From an uncultured Planctomycetia bacterium (GTDB lineage Bacteria > Planctomycetota > Phycisphaerae > FEN-1346 > JAACEH01), in the NCBI GenBank assembly GCA_903929765.1, contig CAIYVX010000012.1, forward strand, positions 1 to 41,390: a DNA stretch of 41,390 nucleotides. Direction: 5' to 3'. Under the pieces are notes generated by a model that worked only from the letters and a program-made list of their open reading frames with translations, was not told the DNA's origin and searched no databases. The translations under genes were made by a program, and so were the position numbers. Positions 31,545-38,431 of this stretch are shown here, piece by piece. Numbering within the stretch: the first letter of the stretch is position 1; each line of letters starts with the position of its first letter.

Positions 31545-31776
31545 CCGTCACCGTAACTTTCCGCACCATGCTCCGCCCCAGGGCCAGCCGCGTCCGGCCT
31601 GCCGCAATCATGATCGGCCCGCCGCGGCGGTGCGTCACCTTGATCAGCACGCCCGGCAGAATCCCCATCCCCGCCAGCCTAGCTCGGAGTTGCGGCCCGC
31701 CGCCGATGGACAACACCCGGGCTTCCTGACCCGACGCCAATGTTTCCAACGACACGCCCGGAACTTTTTCCACCAT
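31504..31776 (-). CDS. feoA: FeoA-domain protein
   Basis: A 90-residue FeoA (SH3-like) protein; ATG at 31776 chosen, with a weak GAAAGAG upstream (a TTG at 31785 would add three residues). Features: LETLASGQEARVLSIGGGPQ, LRARLAGMGILPGVLIKVTH, and RGGPIMIAAGRTRLALGRSM, i.e. the G-x-x-x-R-x-R-L-x-x-M-G-hxPG signature. FeoA accompanies the ferrous iron permease FeoB, but no FeoB lies in the window. It is just downstream of a DtxR-like repressor gene on the same strand, with a MITE-like element in between. Probably part of iron uptake or its control. Confidence 0.85.
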   Translation of the reverse strand: MVEKVPGVSLETLASGQEARVLSIGGGPQLRARLAGMGILPGVLIKVTHRRGGPIMIAAGRTRLALGRSMVRKVTVTVSPLPRAAAANRT

Positions 31777-31796
31777 GGCCGACAACTCTTTCTAGT

Positions 31797-31920
31797 AGAG
31801 CATTTTAACGAATGCGTGTATCCACTGCGTGCCATGTCGGCGGTGGTCTGCCGACATGCGCCGCGTGAACATGGCGGCAAACAACGCCGCCATGCCACCC
31901 CGCGCCTCCATGGGAGCGTT
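31797..31920. mobile_element. MITE-like palindromic element, copy 3
   Basis: The left end AGAGCATTTTAACGAATGC resembles the ends at 8669 and 17613; the right end (AGCGTT near 31915-31920) is decayed. The core is two hairpins: CATGTCGGCGGTGGTCTGCC then GACATG, and GAACATGGCGGCAAAC with GCCGCCATGCC. It closely matches the core of 17630-17690. It lies between the iron-repressor gene and feoA. Confidence 0.65.
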
Positions 31921-31931
31921 ACCGCAAAACC

Positions 31932-32375
31932 TCATTTCTTTCGGCTCTTCGCCGCAAACTGTTCCAGCCAGGCCCGCCGCACTTCCGGCGCCTGGTCCAC
32001 GAATTCGATAAAATCGATTAAGTGCGACAGCGTGTGCGGGCTGATCGCGTGTTCCATCCGACAGGCGTTCTCGTCCGCCTCGGTTTCCGGCAGCCCCAGG
32101 ATGCGGCTCAAAAACGTCTTCAGGGCCTCGTGGCTGCGCACCAGTTGCCGCGCCGCCGTTTTGCCTTCGGGCGTCAGGGTAATCACCGCGTAGGGTTCGT
32201 AATTCACCAGTCCCCGCGCCCCCAAAGCCCGCAGCGCTCCGGTCACGCTCGGCATGTGTACGGCCAGCCGCTCGGCCACGTCCTTGGCCCGGGCGAAGCC
32301 CTGGCCCTCGGTCAGGTGATAGATCGCTTCCAGGTAATCTTCCAGGCTGCCCGTCAGACGCTGTTTTGTCGCCAT
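31932..32375 (-). CDS. DtxR/MntR-family metal-dependent repressor
   Basis: A 147-residue protein: N-terminal winged helix with SLEDYLEAIYHLTEGQGFAR and AKDVAERLAVHMPSVTGALR (recognition helix), then a dimerisation domain. Metal ligands can be assigned by the family pattern: Asp13/Glu16 region, His82, and Cys105-x2-Glu108-His109 in ACRMEHAISP. The Cys resembles iron-sensing DtxR/IdeR (ACRWEH) rather than Mn-sensing MntR (where Glu occupies this place). No C-terminal SH3 domain, but the next gene is a separate FeoA/SH3 protein. It probably represses iron-uptake genes when ferrous iron is plentiful. Gene order with feoA and IscU-like scaffold supports this. Confidence 0.9.
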   Translation of the reverse strand: MATKQRLTGSLEDYLEAIYHLTEGQGFARAKDVAERLAVHMPSVTGALRALGARGLVNYEPYAVITLTPEGKTAARQLVRSHEALKTFLSRILGLPETEADENACRMEHAISPHTLSHLIDFIEFVDQAPEVRRAWLEQFAAKSRKK

Positions 32376-32388
32376 GGCCCGCGCCTTT

Positions 32389-32904
32389 TTATAGGGTGGC
32401 TGCTGGCAGCCACGCGGAAAAGTTAGGCTTCAATAACATTGTAAGGCACTGCGAAGTGATGTCAAGCAGTTTTGTCGGGAGTTTCGTTCCGCTGCGCCGC
32501 GTCGCGCGCGACAGGCGGTCGATCTCCCGCGTCACATGGTCCATGATGGCGTTGTGCAGGGCGTCGCAGGCCAGCGTGGCGCAGTGCCACTCGTCCTGCG
32601 GCAACCCCGCCGCCTCGCCGACCACCGTGTCCGGCAGTTCCGCCGCCTCGTCCAGGCCCAACCCCAGCGCCGCTTCGGTCATGGCGCTGGCCGCCGCCAC
32701 TGCCGCCGGGCAACCCGTGCACTCGAACCGAATCTGGGAAATCTTTTCGTCCCGCACCCTGATTCGCACCACGAGCAGATCGCCGCACCCGGTCTGGGCC
32801 GCCGAGCCTACGCCGTCGGCCTCCGCCAGCGGCCCGGCATTGCGGGGGTGGCGATAGTGGTCGAGCAGTTTTACGCTATAGCGGCTGAGGTCAGGTTTGC
32901 CCAT
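32389..32904 (-). CDS. IscU/NifU-like Fe-S cluster scaffold
   Basis: A 171-residue protein of the IscU/NifU-N/SufU fold. It begins YSVKLLDHYRHPRNAGPLAE. Cluster ligands: Cys40 with Asp42 in TGCGDLL; Cys65 in ECTGCPAAVAAASAMTEAAL; and Cys108 in EWHCATLACDALHNAI. It assembles Fe-S clusters for transfer to apoproteins, of which this region encodes several. No cysteine desulfurase is adjacent. The family fold ends near residue 130; the last ~35 residues are atypical, and the final WLPAATL is encoded by the GTGGCTGC hairpin repeat at 32396-32413, so the C-terminus seems to have been extended by a repeat. The ribosome site is weak. Confidence 0.88.
   Translation of the reverse strand: MGKPDLSRYSVKLLDHYRHPRNAGPLAEADGVGSAAQTGCGDLLVVRIRVRDEKISQIRFECTGCPAAVAAASAMTEAALGLGLDEAAELPDTVVGEAAGLPQDEWHCATLACDALHNAIMDHVTREIDRLSRATRRSGTKLPTKLLDITSQCLTMLLKPNFSAWLPAATL
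32396..32413. repeat. Short GTGGCTGC hairpin (REP-like), copy 2
   Basis: GTGGCTGC-TG-GCAGCCAC, preceded by TAGG, matches 5610-5627. Here it is read as the last codons of the IscU-like gene and lies 20 bases upstream of the repressor gene start. Confidence 0.65.
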
Positions 32905-32918
32905 TGTTTATCTGATAG

Positions 32919-32975
32919 GCGGAAGAAGAGCGTTTAATTTTGGTGGCTGCAAACGACGCATCCGCCCTACATAAC
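32919..32975. repeat. 57-bp direct repeat, copy 1
   Basis: Starts GCGGAAGAAGAGC and ends CCGCCCTACATAAC. It equals 33941-33997 at 50 of 57 positions in the same orientation. The two copies bracket the radical SAM gene, whose stop codon lies inside this copy. The GGTGGCTGCAAAC part recalls other repeats of the window. Confidence 0.75.
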
Positions 32976-33914
32976 TTCGTAATACGTTTTTCCGCCGCGC
33001 CGGCTGCTTTTAATTTGCCCGGCCGCATCGAGCGCCGCCAGAGTCCGGGCCACCTGTTCCAGCTTCGCCCCCAGCGCTGCGGCAATCTCCTCGGCTGGGG
33101 CCGGATGACGAGCTACCAGCGCCAGCACGGCCTCGTCGGAAATCTCCGTCGCGCCGCTCGCGGTTTGGGCCTTGAAATCCGCAATCACCTCGGCCCGTGG
33201 CCCCAGTTCCCGCGCAATCTCCGCCAGCCGCACGGCCGGAACCGCGCCGACCTCCGCCTCGGCCGTTGGCCGCGTCGCCGTGTTGACCTGCACGCGATCG
33301 GGGTTGATCCGCTCGATCAGGGTCCGCATCTTCGCCACCTGCTGCGGCGAATCGTTCACCCCGGCCACGACAAAAACTTCCAGCCAGTATTGCCCGGCAA
33401 ATTCCTGGCGAAACGCCGTCAGACCGTCAACCAGCGCCGCCAGCGTCAGCCCGCGCGTCGGCCGGTTAATTCGCTGATACGTCGCCTCGTCGCCGGCGTC
33501 GAGCGACGGGACCACCAGGTCGGCCCCGGCGCAATCGCGCCGCACGTCCGGTTCGCCGAGCAGCGTGCCATTGGTGATAATCGCCACGGGCACGTCGGTG
33601 ATTTTTCGCAGGCCGGCGACGATCTCCCCGAGCCGCACGTTCAGCGTCGGCTCGCCCGAGCCGCTGATGGTGACGTAATCCGGGCGCGGCCCGCGTCCGA
33701 GCGCCGCCGCGACTTCCGCCAGCACTGCCGCGACCGGCACGAAATCGCCGCGCCGCACGGTCAGGTCCGTCGTCCGCCCGACCTGGCAATAGACGCAATC
33801 GAGCGTACACACCTTGCGCGGCACAATGTCCAGGCCCAGCGAGCGGCCCAACCGCCGCGACGGCACGGGACCGAAGACGAATTTGCCGGTGGAAGTTTTT
33901 GGCGATTCCTGCAT
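32967..33914 (-). CDS. Radical SAM protein (COG0731-like) with C-terminal winged helix
   Basis: A 315-residue radical SAM enzyme. The N-terminus FVFGPVPSRRLGRSLGLDIV is characteristic of the COG0731-type group, followed by the cluster motif CTLDCVYC (Cys36, Cys40, Cys43) that binds the 4Fe-4S and S-adenosylmethionine. YVTISGSGEPTLN carries the glycine-rich SAM motif and VAIITNGTLL the next strand. From ~residue 245, EVIADFKAQTASGATEISDE-AVLALVARHPA and further residues look like a winged-helix domain, possibly for nucleic-acid or partner binding. The substrate is not known to me. The gene is framed by two 57-bp direct repeats, and its stop lies within one of them. Confidence 0.88.
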   Translation of the reverse strand: MQESPKTSTGKFVFGPVPSRRLGRSLGLDIVPRKVCTLDCVYCQVGRTTDLTVRRGDFVPVAAVLAEVAAALGRGPRPDYVTISGSGEPTLNVRLGEIVAGLRKITDVPVAIITNGTLLGEPDVRRDCAGADLVVPSLDAGDEATYQRINRPTRGLTLAALVDGLTAFRQEFAGQYWLEVFVVAGVNDSPQQVAKMRTLIERINPDRVQVNTATRPTAEAEVGAVPAVRLAEIARELGPRAEVIADFKAQTASGATEISDEAVLALVARHPAPAEEIAAALGAKLEQVARTLAALDAAGQIKSSRRGGKTYYEVM

Positions 33915-33940
33915 TGATTGTCCTCACACAACAACGTCAA

Positions 33941-33997
33941 GCGGAAGAAGAGCCTTTTATTATGGCGGCTGCAAACAGCGCAACCGCCCTACATAAC
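33941..33997. repeat. 57-bp direct repeat, copy 2
   Basis: Same as 32919-32975 with seven differences. It lies 27 bases upstream of the radical SAM start. A partial CAAAGTGTGGCACCC element (34011-34027) follows immediately, next to the stop of the glucosidase gene. Confidence 0.75.
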
Positions 33998-34031
33998 GGC
34001 ATCGCCACTTCAAAGTGTGGCACCCGGATTT

Positions 34032-35459
34032 TCACAGCACCTGCCGCGCCTTGATGCAGGCGGCATAGAATTTTGCGCTCAATTTCGCGGTCCGCCGTTG
34101 CGTGACAAAATTATTCCGGTACAACCCGAAGCGGCAGGTGTATCCCGCGGCCCATTCGAAGTTGTCCAGCAGCGACCAGGCGAAGTACCCCTTGAGCGGA
34201 TAGCCCTCGGCCACGGCCCGGGCCGCCGCCCCCAGGTACAAGCGGTAAAATTCCGTCCGGTCGGTGTCCTGCACCTCTTCGCCCGTCGGCTCGTCGGTGA
34301 CGGAACAGCCGTTCTCGGTGATGTACGTCGCCTTGACGCCATATTCCTCGTGGCACAGCCGCACCGCCCAATAAATCGCCTGCGGCATCACGGGCACCCA
34401 ACCGTCGCACGCCACCGGATAATCCTTCGGCTTGGGCACGACCACGAAGCCGTCCTCGGGCGTGGACGGCGCCGCCAGGCTCGGCGTGGCCTCTTCGATC
34501 TTCAGCGGCGCGGCCGGCGCCGTCTCGTGTTGTCGCGGGGCCCGCACGAAAACGCCGCTGTAACAGTTAATACCGAAAAAGTCCATGGGCGCAGCGATGA
34601 TCTCCAGGTCGCCCGCCGCCACTTGCGGCCCGTCCTTGCCCAGGGCGGCCAACCACGGCTGGGGGTAATGCCCGCGCAGCAGCGGATCGAGCATCGGACC
34701 GTTGTCGAACACGAACCCTTTCCGCGCGGCCGCAATGTCGGCGGCGGTTTCAATCGCCGGCACGAAGGCCCGGGCATTGTGCGCCACGCCCACCTGGGCC
34801 CGCCGGCCGCCGTGGCTCCGCACCGCCCGCACGCCGTAACCGTGGGCCAGCAGGGCGTGGTGCTGAATCTGCGTCAGAACCTGCCGCGATTCTTTCGCCC
34901 CCGGGGCATGAATTCCGAGGCCGTAGCCCGCCACCACAAAGCCCGGCATTTCGTTCAGCGTTATCCAATGGCGGACCCGGTCGCCCAGCGCCGCCACCAC
35001 CACCTCCGCGTACCGCCGAAAAGCTTCGGGGATTTTGCGGCTCCGCCACCCGCCGTACTTTTCTTCCAGCGCCTGCGGCAAGTCCCAATGATACAGCGTC
35101 ACGAAAGGCACGATTCCCGCCGCCAGCAACTTGTCCACCAGCCGCGCGTACCAGTCCAACCCCTTCTGGTTCACCGTCCCCTCGCCGTCGGGAATGATGC
35201 GCGGCCAGGCGATGCTGAAGCGATAGGCCCCCACGCCCAGGTCTTTCATCAGGGCGATGTCTTCCGCATAGCGGTGATAATGGTCGCAGGCCACGTCGCC
35301 CGTGTCGCCGTTCTTGATCTTATCCGGCGTGTGGCAGAAGCGGTCCCAGATCGACTCGCCGCGGCCGTCCTCCTGCACCGCGCCTTCGATCTGGTAGGCC
35401 GCCGTCGCCGTGCCGAAAATGAAACTCTTCGGAAACTTATGCACCAGTCCTGCCGCCAT
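34032..35459 (-). CDS. Beta-glucosidase, glycoside hydrolase family 1
   Basis: A 475-residue GH1 enzyme of full length. N-terminal signature FPKSFIFGTATAAYQIEGAV; RFSIAWPRIIPDGEGTVNQK; VTLYHWDLPQALEEKYGGW; acid/base Glu170 in ITLNEMPGF (Met replaces the usual Pro); NCYSGVFVRAP; nucleophile Glu382 in YITENGCSVTDE; aglycone region GYFAWSLLDNFEWAAGYTCR-FGLY. No signal peptide, so it is cytoplasmic and hydrolyses imported beta-glucosides such as cellobiose. With the CE7 esterase and dockerin protein, it fits a plant-polysaccharide-using life style. Start ATG at 35459 has only a weak ribosome site. Confidence 0.95.
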   Translation of the reverse strand: MAAGLVHKFPKSFIFGTATAAYQIEGAVQEDGRGESIWDRFCHTPDKIKNGDTGDVACDHYHRYAEDIALMKDLGVGAYRFSIAWPRIIPDGEGTVNQKGLDWYARLVDKLLAAGIVPFVTLYHWDLPQALEEKYGGWRSRKIPEAFRRYAEVVVAALGDRVRHWITLNEMPGFVVAGYGLGIHAPGAKESRQVLTQIQHHALLAHGYGVRAVRSHGGRRAQVGVAHNARAFVPAIETAADIAAARKGFVFDNGPMLDPLLRGHYPQPWLAALGKDGPQVAAGDLEIIAAPMDFFGINCYSGVFVRAPRQHETAPAAPLKIEEATPSLAAPSTPEDGFVVVPKPKDYPVACDGWVPVMPQAIYWAVRLCHEEYGVKATYITENGCSVTDEPTGEEVQDTDRTEFYRLYLGAAARAVAEGYPLKGYFAWSLLDNFEWAAGYTCRFGLYRNNFVTQRRTAKLSAKFYAACIKARQVL

Positions 35460-35583
35460 TGTCTGCCATACTCTTTTTTTAGAACGCTATGGAAACACGG
35501 CCCCGGTTTCTCGCCGAGGCCGTGTTGTTGATGCTTCTTCTATCGGCCCCAACCGGGCAAAGGCGCTGCCACCCCTTCGGGGT

Positions 35584-35675
35584 TGAGAAGAAAAAGAAGA
35601 AAAGAATGATTTTTTGGGGTCGGGTACCGGGGGCTTACGCCCCCGGCTAAACACTTCCGGCCCTTCGGGCCTTAT
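35584..35675. repeat. Polypurine-GGTACC repeat module, copy 3
   Basis: AAG-rich purine run (35584-35608), GGGTACC, hairpin CCGGGGGCTTACGCCCCCGG, CTAAACACTTC, and a second hairpin GGCCCTTCGGGCC. It has the same plan as copies at 16359 and 17299. It touches the 3' end of the S1 gene. A further stem AACACGGCC/GGCCGTGTT is at ~35492-35526. Confidence 0.7.
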
Positions 35676-37144
35676 AGACCGCCCTTCAACTCCGTCTTCC
35701 GTTTCTTCTTCGGCTTGGCTGCTTCCTCGGCCGCCTCTTCCGGCGTCGGCTCCGGTTCCGGCCCCATGCCCTTGAGGGAGAGCGAAATCCGCCGGTCGGC
35801 CTCGTTCACGCTCAGCACGCGGACCTGCACGTCCTGCCCCGCCCGCACCGCGTCGGAGGCCCGCTGCACCGGCTTGTCGGAAATTTCGCTGATATGGATC
35901 AGGCCGTCCAGCCCCGGTTCCAGTTCGACAAACGCCCCGAAGTCCGTCAGCCGCGTCACCTTGCCGGGCACGACCGTGTTGAGCAGGTAGTGCCGCTCGA
36001 CGCCCGTCCACGGGTCCGGCTCGAAGGCCTTCAGGCTCGTGCTCATACGCCGCCGCACCGGGTCGATCTCCAGAATGCTGACCTCGACCTCCTGCCCGGG
36101 TTTCAAAATTTCGGAGGGATGATTGATCCGTTTCTTGTAGGTCATTTCGCTGATCGGAATCAGGGCTTCCAGGCCCGGCTCGATCTCGACGAAGGCCCCG
36201 AAGTTGGCCAGGTTGGTGATCTTGCCCTTGACGGCGGCGCCCTTCTTGTACTTCTCGGCCGCGACGGTCCACGGGTCGACCAGGAGTTGCTTCATCCCCA
36301 GCCCGATCCGCCGTCCGCCTTCTTCGATCTTCAGCACCTGAACCTTCACCACCTGGCCGATCTTGACCACGTCGCCCGGCTCTTTCACGCGGCTGTAGCT
36401 CATGTCGCTGACGTGGACCAAGCCGTCCACGCCGCCCAGATCGACAAACGCCCCGAACGGCAGAATCGTCTTGACCGTGCCCTCGCGGACCTGACCCTCG
36501 GCCAGTTCGGCCATCGTCTTTTTCTTCGCCTCCAGCCCGGCCTTCTCCAACAACTTCCGCCGCGACAGGATCACGTTGTTCGCTTCGCGGTCGAGCTCCA
36601 CGATTTCGCAGGTCAGTTTCTGGCCCACATAGACGCTCTGATCTTCCACGCGCATCGTGTCGACCTGGCTGGCCGGCAGGAAGGCCCGGATGCCGTTGAC
36701 GTCGCACTCCAGCCCCTTGCCGCCCTTGACGACGGCGGTGATCTTCGCCTCGACCGCGTCGCCCTCGGCCATCGTGCCCCAGGCCGCCTTCTGGGCGATG
36801 CCCATCCGCGTCAGAATCAGGAGGCCCTGGCTCTCGTCATAGTGATCGATCAGCACCTCGATGGCGTCGCCCACCTTCGGCGGCGCCTCGTCGGCCTTGA
36901 ACTGGTCGAGCGTCACGACGCCCTGGCTGCGGCCGCCCATGTCGACGAAGATGTCGCTCTTGTTGATGGCGATGACCTTGCCGACGCGGACGCCGGCGGC
37001 GCTCTTCTTGCCCGGCTTGTCGGTGCCGTCGGCCTCGGCCATGATTTCTTCGAGGCTCTTGTCGCCCAGGGCCGCGTCGATCTCTTGTTGCAATGCCGAG
37101 TCCATACCGCCGTCCCGTCGGAACTTCTCGTTTTTTTCTTCCAT
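35672..37144 (-). CDS. rpsA: 30S ribosomal protein S1 homologue (five S1 domains)
   Basis: A 490-residue protein if begun at ATG 37144 (GGGA 12 bases upstream); ATGs at 37162 and 37105 are alternatives. Five S1/OB domains: ~51-118 (VGKVIAINKSDIFVDMGGRS), ~132-198 (more diverged), ~217-287 (EGTVKTILPFGAFVDLGGVD), ~303-373 (KGKITNLANFGAFVEIEPGL) and ~389-459 (PGKVTRLTDFGAFVELEPGL). The tail is acidic then basic (KPKKKRKTELKGGL). E. coli S1 has six domains, but four to five is usual in other phyla. It binds mRNA on the small ribosomal subunit and aids initiation on weak ribosome sites, relevant as several genes here have poor or absent sites. Broader RNA-binding roles are possible. Confidence 0.92.
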   Translation of the reverse strand: MEEKNEKFRRDGGMDSALQQEIDAALGDKSLEEIMAEADGTDKPGKKSAAGVRVGKVIAINKSDIFVDMGGRSQGVVTLDQFKADEAPPKVGDAIEVLIDHYDESQGLLILTRMGIAQKAAWGTMAEGDAVEAKITAVVKGGKGLECDVNGIRAFLPASQVDTMRVEDQSVYVGQKLTCEIVELDREANNVILSRRKLLEKAGLEAKKKTMAELAEGQVREGTVKTILPFGAFVDLGGVDGLVHVSDMSYSRVKEPGDVVKIGQVVKVQVLKIEEGGRRIGLGMKQLLVDPWTVAAEKYKKGAAVKGKITNLANFGAFVEIEPGLEALIPISEMTYKKRINHPSEILKPGQEVEVSILEIDPVRRRMSTSLKAFEPDPWTGVERHYLLNTVVPGKVTRLTDFGAFVELEPGLDGLIHISEISDKPVQRASDAVRAGQDVQVRVLSVNEADRRISLSLKGMGPEPEPTPEEAAEEAAKPKKKRKTELKGGL

Positions 37145-37298
37145 AACTATTCTGATTCCCATCTATTCATGCCGCGCCTCGGGGCGGCGCCGTTATGACT
37201 GGCCGCCAGCCCCCTTTGAGCCGGCGGTCGTCCCAAGAACAGCCATTATACCTCCGATTTTCCGACCGTGCCGGAAATTTCCGCTTCGCAGTTTCTTC

Positions 37299-37344
37299 AC
37301 CCCTCTCCCTTGGGAGAGGGTGGCCCGAAGGGCCGGGTGAGGGG
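37299..37344. repeat. CCCTCTCCC-type palindromic repeat, second site
   Basis: CCCCTCTCCCTTGGGAGAGG followed by the hairpin GGCCCGAAGGGCC and GGGTGAGGGG. Same architecture as 15990-16038 with the second stem changed in a paired manner. Confidence 0.7.
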
Positions 37345-37435
37345 TTTTGGCGGAAGACCTCCCGAAAATACGTTGACCCCCGCCTCGTTTCTCGTAAAAA
37401 TGCCTACTGCTCTGTCAGCCGTCATCCGAGAAGCA

Positions 37436-37480
37436 CACACTTTGGTCCCGGCTGCGACGGGCCTTCAAAGTGTGGCACCC
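37436..37480. repeat. CACACTTTG-family hairpin, upstream of rfbD
   Basis: The 39 bases 37436-37474 are the near-exact reverse complement of the terminator hairpin at 30467-30505, differing only around the loop (GGCTGCGAC versus GACTTCGTC). GGCACCC follows, as at 34020 and 16903. It lies ~60 bases upstream of rfbD. Confidence 0.75.
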
Positions 37481-37537
37481 GGACTCTTCATTTGCGCGTT
37501 GACAGAGTACAGGAATCTGTCTGAAGGAATTTAAATC

Positions 37538-38431
37538 ATGGCCGATCAACCGATTCTTATCACCGGCGGACGTGGCATGTTGGCTTCCGCCCTGCGCCGC
37601 CGGTTCGCCAGGCCCGACGGCCCGACCGTCCCGATTCTCTGGACCGACGTCGGCGAACTCGACATCACCAACGAATGGACCGTCCGGCAGTTCGTCAAGC
37701 TTCACCGCCCCAGCCTGATCCTCAACTGCGCCGGCCTGACCGACGTCGACGGTTGCGAAGCCAAACGCGATCTGGCCTTCGCCATCAACGCTCGCGGCGT
37801 CGGCTACCTGGCCCGCGCCGCCAACGAGGTCTCGGCCGACTTCGTCCACATCTCCACCGACTTCATCTTCTCCGGCGCCGGGCGCGGCCCCGGACAGCCG
37901 TACCGCGAAGACGACACCACCGAGCCGCAGTGCGTCTACGCCGAATCGAAACTTGCCGGCGAGGTGGAAGCCCGGCAGGCCGAAAAACACATCATCGCCC
38001 GCACCTCATGGCTTTACGGCACCGACGGGAAAAATTTCGTCAAAGCCATCGCCGACCGCGCCGCCGCCGGGGCCACGCTCAAAGTCGTCGGCGACCAGAT
38101 CGGTTGCCCCACCTACACCTGCGACCTGGCCGAAGCCCTCTGGCGACTCATTACCCGCCAAGCGCGCGGCACGTTCCATACCTGCGGCTCGGAGGTCTGC
38201 TCCTGGTTCCAGTTTGCCCAGGCCATCGTCGATCTCCACCGGCCCGGCACGACGGTCCTCGAAATTTCTTCCGCCGAGCTCGACCGTCCTGCCCATCGCC
38301 CGGCCTACAGCGCCATGGATTGCACCAAGCTTTTCGCGGCGACCGGCTACCGCCTGCCCGGTTATCACGACGCCTTGCCGCGCTACCTGGCCGAAATGGC
38401 CGGCCCGGCCCCGGCGAAAGGAACGCCATGA
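37538..38431 (+). CDS. rfbD: dTDP-4-dehydrorhamnose reductase (RmlD-like)
   Basis: A 297-residue short-chain-type reductase of the RmlD family. ILITGGRGMLASALRRRF is the NADPH site; ILNCAGLTDVDGCEAKRDLA is very characteristic (usually NxAAYTxVDxAE); STDFIFSG replaces STDYVFDG; catalytic Tyr134 and Lys138 in YAESKLAGE; RTSWLYGTDGKNFVKAI; QIGCPTYTCDLAEAL. It reduces dTDP-4-keto-rhamnose to dTDP-rhamnose, the donor for rhamnose in surface polysaccharides. RmlA, B and C are not in the window, so another nucleotide 4-keto sugar could be the substrate. The stop overlaps the next gene by ATGA. Confidence 0.88.
   Translation: MADQPILITGGRGMLASALRRRFARPDGPTVPILWTDVGELDITNEWTVRQFVKLHRPSLILNCAGLTDVDGCEAKRDLAFAINARGVGYLARAANEVSADFVHISTDFIFSGAGRGPGQPYREDDTTEPQCVYAESKLAGEVEARQAEKHIIARTSWLYGTDGKNFVKAIADRAAAGATLKVVGDQIGCPTYTCDLAEALWRLITRQARGTFHTCGSEVCSWFQFAQAIVDLHRPGTTVLEISSAELDRPAHRPAYSAMDCTKLFAATGYRLPGYHDALPRYLAEMAGPAPAKGTP

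Larger units (their letters stand above)
37163..37537. other. Intergenic region with two repeat families
   Basis: No gene in 375 bases between divergent S1 and rfbD. It contains a CCCTCTCCC palindromic repeat (37299-37344) with GGCCCGAAGGGCC, like 15990-16038, and a CACACTTTG hairpin (37436-37474). Promoters for the two flanking genes must lie here but no clear -35/-10 pair was seen. Confidence 0.65.
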
